From positions 1-32,046 of the IMG/VR virus record IMGVR_UViG_3300045136_000090: a stretch of 32,046 nt of DNA. One strand, 5' to 3'. This document shows positions 1 to 6,949 of this stretch, in pieces; the stretch's first letter is position 1, and each line of letters starts with the position of its first letter. The DNA is from a virus. Under the pieces are notes generated by a model. It was not told the origin of the DNA and made no database searches. It worked only from the letters and a program-made list of their open reading frames with translations. Position numbers and translations under genes: made by a program.

Positions 1-2
1 AA

Positions 3-134
3 GCACTCCAGAAAAATGATTATGAGACCATAGCAAGACTTTGGAACGGGACAGGGTTTAAGAAGAATAATTACGATACAGACCTTAAAAAATATCATTT
101 GGAATTAAAAAATTTTATTTGGAACGAACCGTAA
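3..134 (+). CDS. Endolysin, C-terminal end (partial)
   Basis: An open frame enters from the left edge and stops at TAA 132-134. Its last 43 residues contain ARLWNGTGFKKNNYDTDLKK. The 'YNGxGYxxNxYDxKL' pattern is characteristic of the C-terminus of phage N-acetylmuramidase endolysins (DUF3380-like) and related lysozymes that cleave peptidoglycan at lysis. The catalytic part lies outside the window. It sits just upstream of a membrane-anchored protein with spanin-like features, as expected for a lysis module. The family call rests on a short tail motif only, so the exact lysozyme class is uncertain. Confidence 0.6.
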   Translation, partial: ALQKNDYETIARLWNGTGFKKNNYDTDLKKYHLELKNFIWNEP

Positions 135-147
135 ATACTTATTCCCC

Positions 148-275
148 CCTATGGGTAGCTCCCATAGGTTGACGGCGGATTGAACCGTCGTTTCAAAACC
201 CAGCGGATAATAGAAAACCGCACAAACAACTATCTGAGAGTAAGACGGTAGCAAAGTGCTACGAGGGTCTCTCAG
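148..275 (+). ncRNA. Cluster of four RNA hairpins, putative structured RNA or terminator
   Basis: This 164-base gap between endolysin and membrane protein is densely self-complementary. Hairpin 1 has an 8-bp perfect stem (148-155 with 161-168, loop TAGCT). Hairpin 2 pairs 171-175 with 185-189. Hairpin 3 pairs 203-206 with 218-221. Hairpin 4 pairs 234-240 (CTGAGAG) with 269-275 (CTCTCAG) and encloses a 5-bp stem (248-252 with 258-262, loop AAAGT). TATTTTATT follows hairpin 4, so it could be an intrinsic terminator. The earlier hairpins are more than a terminator needs. No known RNA family is recognised. Confidence 0.5.
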
Positions 276-298
276 TATTTTATTAAAAAGAGGATTGT

Positions 299-781
299 AT
301 GATAAAATCACTAATACCTTTACTGCTTGCTTTACTAATTGGTATTGCAATCGGTTGGCGGATAAGACCAATTCCTAAACCTGAAATTCAGGTTAAAACA
401 GACACTTTAATTACCTACATAAATAAGACTGATACTTTGGTTAAACCTATCTTTTACACACGGAAGGACACAGTATTTGTAACTAAGTTGGATACCTTCT
501 ACATAGAAAATTACTACATCGCCGAAGTTGATACTACTTATGAAGACGACTTACTGCACGCAAATATAAAGTATATATCAGACATACCTTTAAGCAAGGA
601 CAGTTACTTTGATTTAAAATTTAAGGTCAAGCAAAAAGAAGTAATAAAGGTAATCACTAAAGAAAAAGAAGAATCGTTCTGGCATAACAGATTTGTGCCT
701 TATCTGGGAGTGGGTTTATCTTATACTCAGGACAATAAAATCTATCCTTCAATACAGTTGGGTTTCGGAATAAGATTTTAA
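299..781 (+). CDS. Membrane-anchored lysis-region protein, possible spanin-like bridge
   Basis: The 160-residue protein starts with a single hydrophobic helix (about residues 4-20, rich in Leu/Ile) followed by arginines, so the rest should face the periplasm. Residues 30-70 carry repeated Lys-x-Asp-Thr units (KTDTL twice, RKDTV, KLDTF). The C-terminus holds two amphipathic beta strands around VPYLGVGLSYT and IQLGFGIRF and ends in Phe, the typical last residue of outer-membrane beta proteins. The RBS is AAGAGGA. Position directly after the endolysin and the inner-membrane anchor suggest a lysis role linking inner and outer membranes. It resembles unassigned Bacteroidetes phage proteins; the function is inferred. 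Confidence 0.55.
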   Translation: MIKSLIPLLLALLIGIAIGWRIRPIPKPEIQVKTDTLITYINKTDTLVKPIFYTRKDTVFVTKLDTFYIENYYIAEVDTTYEDDLLHANIKYISDIPLSKDSYFDLKFKVKQKEVIKVITKEKEESFWHNRFVPYLGVGLSYTQDNKIYPSIQLGFGIRF

Positions 782-807
782 TTTCACAAACAATCTAAAG
801 GAAGGTA

Positions 808-2583
808 ATGCAAACCACAGGCATATTCACTATCCACCAAGTTGACATTCCTATCAAAAAATTAGATGAACCAATTTACTTAATCCCTTTCGGAGATATT
901 CACCGCTCAAGTCCAATGTGCCACACTCAGAAATGGCTTGAGTTTCTTGATTGGGCTAAAAAGAAAAAGAATGCTTACTTTTTAGGTATGGGAGATTACG
1001 ACGACCTTGCAAGTGCTTCGGAAAGAAAAATTTTAGTTAATAAGGACTTACACGACTCATCACTTCAAACCCTTGAGAAACTCTATCTTAGTCATACAAA
1101 AAGATTATACGATGAAATAAAATTTATGGAAGGCAGAATCATAGGTTTGATGGAAGGAAATCACTACGGAGAGTTCTTAAACGGCACGACAACAACACAA
1201 AAACTTGCGGAACTACTAAAATGCAAATACTTAGGAGTTTCAACTTTTATAAGATTAAGTTTTTCTTTAAGTTCATCTAAAGCCGCAATAGACATCTGGG
1301 CGCATCACGGTAAAGGTGCGGCGAGACTTATCGGAGGTTCACTCAATAGGGTTCAACAGATGGGAGAAGCCGCTGAAGCCGATATTTATTGTGTAGATGA
1401 AGAAACAGAAATTTTAACGAAAGACGGATGGAAACGATATAACGAAATACAAAAAGATGATATTGTATATTCATATTCTATTGAAAACAAAAAAATAGAA
1501 TTAGACATAGCAAAGGATGTTATAATTAACGAATATTCTGGCGAAATGTATGAAATTAAAAACTCTAATTTGGATATGCTACTATCGCCTAATCATCGGG
1601 TTTTATATAGGCAAAGGGGCGGCGATTATTTAATTAAGAAAGCCAAAGAATTTGAGAATTTCAAATCACAAGTTCAATTCCCTGTGGCTGGTTTATACGA
1701 AGGCACGACTATTTTATCGGACGAAAAAATAGCGTTAGCCGCCTGGATAATATCGGAGGGAAGTTTTTTAGGTAGCGGAATAAGAATATATCAAAAGTAT
1801 GAAGAAAAGACACAAATTATAAAAAACCTATTAGATAAGATTGGCTACGGATATACATTAAATAAAAGGTCTGATGGGATGAATGTTTTTTATATACATT
1901 CGAAACATAAAAAAGATATATTGTTTTTTGTTAAAGACAAAGACATCCCTGAATGGGTGTATTCTCTCGACCAAAGGCAATTTGATATATTTTTAAGTAA
2001 TTTGGTTAAGGGAGATGGATGCGCTAATTCAGAAACATCGGGGCAATATTATTCTTCAAATGTAGATTTAATAGACAGATTGCAGATTGCTTGCACACTA
2101 CATAATTATCGAACTATCAAACAATATAAAAAAGGCGGATTTAAAAATGGTGGGTGGCGACTTTTATATTCAAAAAGAGATACCGTTGATTATGCTTTTA
2201 GCAAAAATGATATAAAGAAAGTTGAGTATAAGGGAATAATTTGGTGTGTTAATACATCTAATACAACAATTATATGCAGAAGGAATGGGAAGGTTTTCAT
2301 AACGGGGAATTGTATGGGACACGACCATAAGAAATCCGTTGGATTAGTAACTAAACTTTCACTTGCTTCAGGCAAAGGCGGGCTTAAACTCAGACACAGA
2401 AAACAACTCTATGCAAGGACGGGTTCATTCCTTAAAGGATATGAAGACAATAAAGTATCTTATGTAGCGGATATGGCTTTATCACCTACGGACTTAGGTG
2501 TGGTAAAGATAGAACTTACGCCGAGAAGAAACAGAAAAGGCGGTGAAGATAGATTCTATGTTGACATTCACGCAAGCATATAA
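808..2583 (+). CDS. Calcineurin-like metallophosphoesterase interrupted by an intein
   Basis: The 591-residue precursor contains the metallophosphoesterase signature in order: GDIH (29-32), GMGDYDD (60-66), EGNHY (116-120), HH (166-167) and CMGHDH (502-507). These residues bind the two metal ions of Mre11/SbcD-like and related phosphodiesterases. Residues 195-501 are an intein; removal gives a 284-residue enzyme with a continuous IYCMGHDHKK motif. The substrate is unknown. Phage members are often placed with DNA-processing genes, and this one precedes a cytosine methyltransferase by 8 bases. The RBS is AAGGAAGG seven bases before ATG. The enzyme-class call is strong; the biological role is open. 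Confidence 0.88.
   Translation: MQTTGIFTIHQVDIPIKKLDEPIYLIPFGDIHRSSPMCHTQKWLEFLDWAKKKKNAYFLGMGDYDDLASASERKILVNKDLHDSSLQTLEKLYLSHTKRLYDEIKFMEGRIIGLMEGNHYGEFLNGTTTTQKLAELLKCKYLGVSTFIRLSFSLSSSKAAIDIWAHHGKGAARLIGGSLNRVQQMGEAAEADIYCVDEETEILTKDGWKRYNEIQKDDIVYSYSIENKKIELDIAKDVIINEYSGEMYEIKNSNLDMLLSPNHRVLYRQRGGDYLIKKAKEFENFKSQVQFPVAGLYEGTTILSDEKIALAAWIISEGSFLGSGIRIYQKYEEKTQIIKNLLDKIGYGYTLNKRSDGMNVFYIHSKHKKDILFFVKDKDIPEWVYSLDQRQFDIFLSNLVKGDGCANSETSGQYYSSNVDLIDRLQIACTLHNYRTIKQYKKGGFKNGGWRLLYSKRDTVDYAFSKNDIKKVEYKGIIWCVNTSNTTIICRRNGKVFITGNCMGHDHKKSVGLVTKLSLASGKGGLKLRHRKQLYARTGSFLKGYEDNKVSYVADMALSPTDLGVVKIELTPRRNRKGGEDRFYVDIHASI
1390..2310 (+). mobile_element. Intein with LAGLIDADG-type homing endonuclease
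   Basis: The 307-residue insertion begins with Cys (CVDEETEILTKDGWK, block A) and ends RNGKVFITGN before Cys+1. Block B is SPNHRV, about intein residues 66-71. Two homing-endonuclease motifs are visible: LAAWIISEGS (116-125) and FLSNLVKGDG (201-210), the double LAGLIDADG (DOD) arrangement. The insertion point lies immediately before the conserved GHxH motif of the host enzyme, a typical site because conserved residues favour homing and hinder loss. The residue before the terminal Asn is Gly rather than the usual His. Both acidic residues of the endonuclease motifs (Glu123, Asp209) are present, so it may be active. Confidence 0.93.
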
Positions 2584-2591
2584 GAGGATTT

Positions 2592-3530
2592 ATGGAGGGA
2601 ATAAAAGTTCTATCATTATTTGATGGCATATCTTGTGCGAGAGTTGCTCTTGATAGAATTGGTGTGCCGGTAAGTTATTATTACTCAAGTGAAATAGATA
2701 AATATGCAATTCAAATAGCACAAAAGAATTACCCTGATACGATACAACTTGGGGATATTAAGGAAATTTCTCTGAATAAATACCCTGAAATAAATAATCC
2801 TGATTTGATAATCGGGGGCAGTCCTTGCCAGGATTTATCAATAGCTAAAAAAGACCGCAAAGGATTAGAAGGTGAAAGAAGCGGTTTATTCTGGGAGTAT
2901 GTTCGTATATTAAAAGAAGTTCATCCAAAATATTTTATTTTAGAAAATGTGGCAAGTATGTCAAAGAAAGATAAAGAGATAATTACACAGACCTTAGGCG
3001 TAGAACCAGTAATGATAAATGCTTCATTAGTCTCGGCACAAAACAGAAAAAGATCATTTTGGGTTGGCAAAAAAGTTAATGATGGATATATCCAAGTTGA
3101 AATACCCCTACCAGAAGACAGAGGAATTTTATTAAAAGATATTTTAGAAAACGGGAGTGTGGATAGATTAAAAAGTTATTGTATAGACGCAAATTATTAT
3201 CGCGGCTCGAATTGGAAACAATATAAAACAAGAGGCAGAAGGCAGTTAGTTATAGTGGGCAATATCAGCAATAATAGTCAAGGCAATAGAGTTTACTCTC
3301 CAGAAAGCAAATCTACAACACTATCAGCAAACGGTGGCGGTTGGGGTGCAAAAACAGGTTTATACTTAACTGAAAATATTGTAAGAAAATTAACACCAAT
3401 AGAATGCGAAAGACTTCAGGGATTGCCTGATAATTATACCGAAGGCGTAAGCAATACACAAAGATATAAAGCATTGGGTAACGCCTTTAATGTTGATGTT
3501 GTTGCTCATATATTAAAATATATTTTTTAA
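2592..3530 (+). CDS. dcm: DNA (cytosine-5-)-methyltransferase
   Basis: The 312-residue enzyme shows the ordered motifs of C5-cytosine methyltransferases: SLFDGISCA (motif I, SAM binding, 8-16), GGSPCQDLS with catalytic Cys79 (motif IV), LENV (117-120, motif VI), SAQNRKR (148-154, motif VIII), LTPIECERLQGLP (motif IX) and YKALGNAF (motif X). It transfers a methyl group from SAM to cytosine in a short DNA target. The target is not predictable here. No restriction endonuclease is seen nearby, so it probably acts as an orphan protecting phage DNA. The Shine-Dalgarno AAGAGGA overlaps the stop of the upstream gene, indicating co-transcription. Confidence 0.93.
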   Translation: MEGIKVLSLFDGISCARVALDRIGVPVSYYYSSEIDKYAIQIAQKNYPDTIQLGDIKEISLNKYPEINNPDLIIGGSPCQDLSIAKKDRKGLEGERSGLFWEYVRILKEVHPKYFILENVASMSKKDKEIITQTLGVEPVMINASLVSAQNRKRSFWVGKKVNDGYIQVEIPLPEDRGILLKDILENGSVDRLKSYCIDANYYRGSNWKQYKTRGRRQLVIVGNISNNSQGNRVYSPESKSTTLSANGGGWGAKTGLYLTENIVRKLTPIECERLQGLPDNYTEGVSNTQRYKALGNAFNVDVVAHILKYIF

Positions 3531-3554
3531 CCAAACCTGTTTAATTCAGGCACA

Positions 3555-3576
3555 CATTCTCAGAATGAAACATTCT
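3555..3576 (+). other. Alternating CATTCT/AGAATG inverted repeats after the methyltransferase
   Basis: CATTCT (3555-3560), AGAATG (3562-3567) and CATTCT (3571-3576) sit in the 121-base gap. The middle element can pair with either neighbour. The downstream pairing (6 bp, AAA loop) is followed by AAAAAATC rather than a T run, so it is a weak terminator candidate or an alternating structure. Nothing else convincing is seen in the gap. Confidence 0.3.
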
Positions 3577-3651
3577 AAAAAATCGAACAATTTGATTTTA
3601 GGTTAAATTCTTGATATTTCTTTGGCATAAGTTTAGAGTTACGATAAATGT

Positions 3652-4137
3652 ATGAAAGACAGTGATTACATAGAAAGTTTAGTTTTCAGAAATGTTAACG
3701 GCTACTTAGAGCCTGTCAATGACCGTGCTAATGAACTTCTCAACTCCTTAAAGCTCGGTGAGACTGTTGAAATGAAAGAGGTCTCCAAGCGTGATATAAA
3801 GTTTCACCGGGCTTATTTTGATTTAATACACTTCATTTACGATTACTTGCCTGATAATTTTAAGGAACGGATACCAAAAGAAAAGTTTTACTTATTCCTG
3901 AAAGAACTTCAGGGAAGGTATAAAGTCCTTTACAAATTTAAAGACGGCAGGGAGATGAAAGAATATCAGTCTATTGCTTTCGACAAGATGTCGCAGATAC
4001 AATTCAGGGACTTCGTAAGAGAACAGATAACGATTATTTATGATAGTCTCATAAGAGTTCTTTTTGATGAAAAGAGGGCTAAAGACATCATAGATACCAT
4101 AGAAGAAGAATATAAAGTTTTTTTATCTAAATTATAG
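3652..4137 (+). CDS. DUF1367-like phage protein
   Basis: The 161-residue protein contains KRDIKFHRAYFDLIHFIYDYLP and a later segment YQSIAFDKMSQIQFRDFVREQ. The 'KFHRxYFxLL' core followed by 'SIAFDKMxQxxF' resembles the DUF1367 family of lambdoid and other phages, which is often encoded near nin-region recombination or replication genes. The molecular function is unknown. No membrane segment or metal site is seen. It starts a new block of genes after a 121-base gap and is followed 8 bases later by an unknown gene, probably in the same transcript. Confidence 0.55.
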   Translation: MKDSDYIESLVFRNVNGYLEPVNDRANELLNSLKLGETVEMKEVSKRDIKFHRAYFDLIHFIYDYLPDNFKERIPKEKFYLFLKELQGRYKVLYKFKDGREMKEYQSIAFDKMSQIQFRDFVREQITIIYDSLIRVLFDEKRAKDIIDTIEEEYKVFLSKL

Positions 4138-4145
4138 GAATAAAA

Positions 4146-4616
4146 ATGAATTTCGGAGATAAAATGGATATGGTCACAGATACTCTTTGCTTCAATGCGA
4201 AGAAAGATTTATGGATTGACAGCGAGGAATTAACCAAAGTATTCAATGACGATGAAGCATATAATATTTTAACTATTGGAATGGTAATCTCTAAAGAGTA
4301 TGATAAAAATATATTTATGTTTCTTTTAGGCGTGCCTGAGATTGGGATTGAGCATAAGATAGCGATTTTATTTAAGGTAATCAGAGAAGGAATAGAAAAA
4401 TACGACCAGATAAAAGAAGTCTTTGAAAATGTAAAACACAGACCTGAATTAGTGGAACAGACCAAATTTGGATTTGAAGACTTAGAAAACGAACCAATAG
4501 GAAATTTATTTTTACAATATTCAGTGGTTTCGGCGTTTGCTGACTTGTTTTATAAGTTTAAAAACCGTGAAATCAATCTTAGTGAACTAATAAAACAAAT
4601 TAAGGAAAGACTATGA
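4146..4616 (+). CDS. Hypothetical phage protein
   Basis: A 156-residue, mostly helical, acidic protein with no family I recognise. It is rich in Glu, Lys, Ile and Phe with a hydrophobic stretch IFMFLLGVPEIGIEHKIAIL (about 56-75) that looks like a buried helix pair rather than a membrane anchor. The start lies 8 bases after the preceding stop with AGGAA upstream. Its stop overlaps the next ATG (ATGA at 4613-4616), a translational coupling arrangement. The function is unknown; position suggests early expression. Confidence 0.7.
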   Translation: MNFGDKMDMVTDTLCFNAKKDLWIDSEELTKVFNDDEAYNILTIGMVISKEYDKNIFMFLLGVPEIGIEHKIAILFKVIREGIEKYDQIKEVFENVKHRPELVEQTKFGFEDLENEPIGNLFLQYSVVSAFADLFYKFKNREINLSELIKQIKERL

Positions 4617-4774
4617 AAGAGACAATTTTATCTTTCTTTTTCTTGTTCTGTGCAGTGATGTTTATGGGCGGGTTTTTTATGCTCCGGGAAAGGTTGAATT
4701 TGATTAAGGACAGATTAGGCGAAGAAACCTTTAATTGGCTAATCAGAGGCAACGATGAAACCAAAAATATGTAG
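4613..4774 (+). CDS. Small single-pass membrane protein
   Basis: A 53-residue frame starts inside the stop of the upstream gene (ATGA) with AAGGAAAG upstream. Residues 5-24 (ILSFFFLFCAVMFMGGFFML) form a clear transmembrane helix, followed by a basic and acidic cytoplasmic-type tail LRERLNLIKDRLGEETFNWL. It overlaps the next Cys-rich gene by 20 bases. Small early membrane proteins of phages can interfere with host functions or infection by other phages, but nothing here identifies a role. Coding is supported by coupling, the RBS and the composition. Confidence 0.65.
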   Translation: MKETILSFFFLFCAVMFMGGFFMLRERLNLIKDRLGEETFNWLIRGNDETKNM

Positions 4775-4937
4775 TGAATGCCCGTATAGGAAGATATGCA
4801 AGTTTGAACTATACGCAAACGGAAAGGTAAAACTCTATAATTATAAATCTTGCGTTTATTATGGGAGGTTTGAAAATGATACTGCCAAGAGAAAAAGTCA
4901 AGGAAGTGATCAGCAAATATCGTTCGAGGGAACTTGA
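4755..4937 (+). CDS. Small Cys-rich protein, possible metal binding
   Basis: A 60-residue frame opens KICSECPYRKICKFE, a compact cluster of three cysteines (C6, C9, C15) with a fourth at about 33, suggesting a zinc or iron-sulfur site. The ATG has AGAGG 6 bases upstream. It overlaps the upstream membrane gene and, by 62 bases, the downstream HTH gene; the C-terminal part in the overlap looks compositionally random. Either it is a short metal-binding protein with an uncritical tail, or the frame is longer than the functional part. No known family is recognised. Confidence 0.5.
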   Translation: MKPKICSECPYRKICKFELYANGKVKLYNYKSCVYYGRFENDTAKRKSQGSDQQISFEGT

Positions 4938-5283
4938 CCGGCAACAGCTGGCTAAACATTTTAAGTTAGACATTGACTATGTTGAAAGTTTGTTGAGCTA
5001 CCACAAGGTAAAACGGTGGGACTTAAAAAGAAGGAATATTCCCGAAGATGTTCTTGAGGTAATCATTAAAAAATACCAAGAGAAAAAAATTACAAGAAGA
5101 AAAATCTCGGATAAATATGGAATAAATTACAGTTCTTTAGACACTATGTTCAGGCGGAGAGGCGTTTTAATTTGGGATTTGAAAATGGAAGAAGGCAAGG
5201 ATAATAATATAGATGAGTATTATTCCTTCAAAAGAGATAAAAGACCTTATGCGAGATTATTCTATGAGTATAATAAATATTAA
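4876..5283 (+). CDS. Tandem helix-turn-helix DNA-binding protein
   Basis: The chosen start is ATG 4876, with GGGAGG seven bases upstream; an earlier in-frame ATG at 4861 would place that RBS inside the gene. The 135-residue product has two repeats of about 48 residues, each beginning with Pro and ending WDLK: VKEVISKY...LAKHFKLDIDYVESLL...VKRWDLK and LEVIIKKY...ISDKYGINYSSLDTMF...VLIWDLK. Each repeat looks like a resolvase/terminase-type HTH (KISDKYGINYSSL). It probably binds DNA with two HTH units from one chain, as a regulator or DNA-bending factor. The C-terminus is acidic, then basic. Confidence 0.65.
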   Translation: MILPREKVKEVISKYRSRELDRQQLAKHFKLDIDYVESLLSYHKVKRWDLKRRNIPEDVLEVIIKKYQEKKITRRKISDKYGINYSSLDTMFRRRGVLIWDLKMEEGKDNNIDEYYSFKRDKRPYARLFYEYNKY

Positions 5284-5293
5284 GGAGAAATAA

Positions 5294-6121
5294 ATGAGAG
5301 AGTTTTATCAATTCAAAGAAGATGAAAATCAAATAAATGTCTTTGATGAAAGATGGTATAGAAGGGAAATTGACGGAGAGACTAAGTTTTACAGAAATGT
5401 AACCACGATTCTGGATATAGTTGATAAAGGTTACGGCTTCAGGCAATACCTCAAGCAGTCAGGTTTTCGTGCAGATTATATTCTGGCTAAAGCAGGCGAA
5501 TTTGGAGATGTATTCCATAACTACACCGCAAGATACGATGCAGGATTTCCTATCTCTTATTACGAATTAGAAGAAGAAGTAGGTAAATCCGTTGCTATGG
5601 AGTTATGGAAAAGACTTGTAAGGTATGTAGAATTTGTTGATGAACAACCAGCGGAGATACTTCATATCGAGAAAATAGTTTACTCAGATATTTATGAATA
5701 CGCTGGCACTTGTGACAGGATAGTAAAAAACGGCGATGTTTACGAGGTATGGGACATTAAAACAGGCAATGGAGTTTATAAGACCTATTTCCAACAGTTA
5801 GCGGCTTATCGGCAGGCGGTTAAAGAAACCTTAGGAATAGACTGCCAGGTGGCAAAGATACTATGGTTTCCCGATAAAAAAGAAGAAACCGACGAAGAGG
5901 GTAAAGTTACCTATCATCCGAATAAAAAGGGTTACAGGATAATCGAATTAGACGCACCGAAGTTAGATTATTACTTTGATGTATTCTTAGCGACGAAGAA
6001 GTTATTCGATAGCGAAAACTCAGACACGCCTTCATTTTTAACTTTACCTATAAAACTTCAGAAAGGAGAAAAAGTTGAAGGACGAAATTCTGGCAAAAAT
6101 AAAGTTACACGGAATAAATAA
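5294..6121 (+). CDS. PD-(D/E)XK nuclease, RecB/Cas4-like
   Basis: The 275-residue protein has the RecB-family exonuclease layout: GDVFHNYTARYDAG with His75, YAGTCDRIV with Asp141, EVWDIKTG giving D154-I-K156 as the PD-(D/E)XK core, and QQLAAY (167-172) as motif Q/Y. Such phage nucleases process DNA ends for recombination or replication and often pair with an ssDNA-binding or annealing protein. A possible ssDNA-binding gene lies two genes downstream. The C-terminal 20 residues overlap the next gene and look unconstrained. The RBS is AAGGAG. I see no Cas4-like iron-sulfur cysteines. Confidence 0.82.
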   Translation: MREFYQFKEDENQINVFDERWYRREIDGETKFYRNVTTILDIVDKGYGFRQYLKQSGFRADYILAKAGEFGDVFHNYTARYDAGFPISYYELEEEVGKSVAMELWKRLVRYVEFVDEQPAEILHIEKIVYSDIYEYAGTCDRIVKNGDVYEVWDIKTGNGVYKTYFQQLAAYRQAVKETLGIDCQVAKILWFPDKKEETDEEGKVTYHPNKKGYRIIELDAPKLDYYFDVFLATKKLFDSENSDTPSFLTLPIKLQKGEKVEGRNSGKNKVTRNK

Positions 6122-6371
6122 CCCGATATTTTCTTCTATCTTAGAAGAAGAATTTAAAATAACAGGCTCGGAACTAAGAGAGATTATTCATAACTTAAGA
6201 CTTTCAGGTGAACCAATAGCAAGTAATTCACTTGGATATTATTACGCTAAGGACTATACTGAGATAATAGGGACAATAAATATGCTTGCAAGCCGTGAAG
6301 CAAAGATAAGAGAGGTAAGACTTGCTTTAGAGAAAGTCTTTCAGAACAAAGAACAATTAAGACTAATATAA
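6075..6371 (+). CDS. Winged-helix-like small protein with TTG start
   Basis: A 98-residue frame starts at TTG 6075, preceded by a perfect AAGGAG with 7-8 base spacing, so the TTG is credible although it lies 47 bases inside the nuclease gene. The sequence NPIFSSILEEEFKITGSELREIIHNLRLSGEPIAS followed by a GYYYAK turn matches a winged-helix: helix, helix, recognition helix, then a hairpin wing. Similar domains occur in phage proteins as DNA-binding accessories. It is likely coupled to the nuclease and could recruit it or regulate this block. The function is inferred from fold only. Confidence 0.65.
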   Translation: MKDEILAKIKLHGINNPIFSSILEEEFKITGSELREIIHNLRLSGEPIASNSLGYYYAKDYTEIIGTINMLASREAKIREVRLALEKVFQNKEQLRLI

Positions 6372-6380
6372 AGGAATAAT

Positions 6381-6812
6381 ATGCTAAACTTTTATCGAAC
6401 AAAATCAGCTTTGCAGATTAAACTTAAAAAGCCGACGGTTAAAGACGACTACATAGAAAAAGAAGGTGCAGTATTTTTAGAATTTGCCAAAGGCGAAGAC
6501 AAAAAATTTGATTGGAAAAATAAGATAACTTTTGCTTTAAGCACAAGCGATTATCCTATTTTATTTACAGCACTTGAGGGCATTAAATCAAAGGGAAATC
6601 TACCTAAAGACAAGGACGGCAAAGATGAAATGAACATCATTCATAAGTATAACGACAAGACAAAGAAACTTGTGCTGAAGAAAGGTGAATATGGATATTT
6701 CCTAACAGTAATCCAGGACAAAGACTTTATTTCAGTTTCTATGAGTTACGGAGATTTACTTATGTTATATCACTTCCTTGTAACAATAGGGTTTGACATA
6801 ATAAGAATATAG
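6381..6812 (+). CDS. Hypothetical protein, possible ssDNA-binding (whirly/PC4-like)
   Basis: The 143-residue protein has alternating beta strands: NFYRTKSALQIKLKKP, GAVFLEFAKG, KITFALSTSDYPILFTALEG, KKLVLKKGEYGYFLTVIQ, DFISVSMSYGDLLMLYHFL. The order, with a C-terminal helix after a FISVSMSYGDLLML strand, is reminiscent of small whirly/PC4-type ssDNA-binding proteins of phages. The position between a recombination-type nuclease and replication genes fits an SSB role. No diagnostic motif proves this. The RBS is AAGGAA and the gene ends at a gap with a strong nested hairpin. Confidence 0.4.
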   Translation: MLNFYRTKSALQIKLKKPTVKDDYIEKEGAVFLEFAKGEDKKFDWKNKITFALSTSDYPILFTALEGIKSKGNLPKDKDGKDEMNIIHKYNDKTKKLVLKKGEYGYFLTVIQDKDFISVSMSYGDLLMLYHFLVTIGFDIIRI

Positions 6813-6833
6813 GAGGTGGTAACATCAACTTCA

Positions 6834-6887
6834 AGCCCGCCGAAGCAAACTAAATAAATACTTGGTGTGTATTGTATAAGGCGGGCT
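6834..6887 (+). terminator. Nested hairpin upstream of cargo gene
   Basis: An 8-bp perfect stem (6834-6841 AGCCCGCC with 6880-6887 GGCGGGCT) encloses an inner 5-bp stem (6857-6861 AATAC with 6869-6873 GTATT). No U tract follows (GATAATTAAATT). This may be a terminator of the FCB-type without a clear T run, or a structured RNA. It is one of two such elements bracketing the 6950-7375 gene. The AGGAGGTGG just upstream (6812-6820) leads to no long frame. Confidence 0.5.
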
Positions 6888-6949
6888 GATAATTAAATTA
6901 ACTAAAAGACAATAATATAAAATTTTTAATTTCAATAATAAATAAAAAG

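Noticed and set aside
3622-3650. TTGGCA, 17-base spacer, TAAATG as promoter for the DUF1367-like gene
   Set aside because: Transcription would start inside the coding sequence, after ATG 3652, so it cannot serve that gene unless a later start is used.
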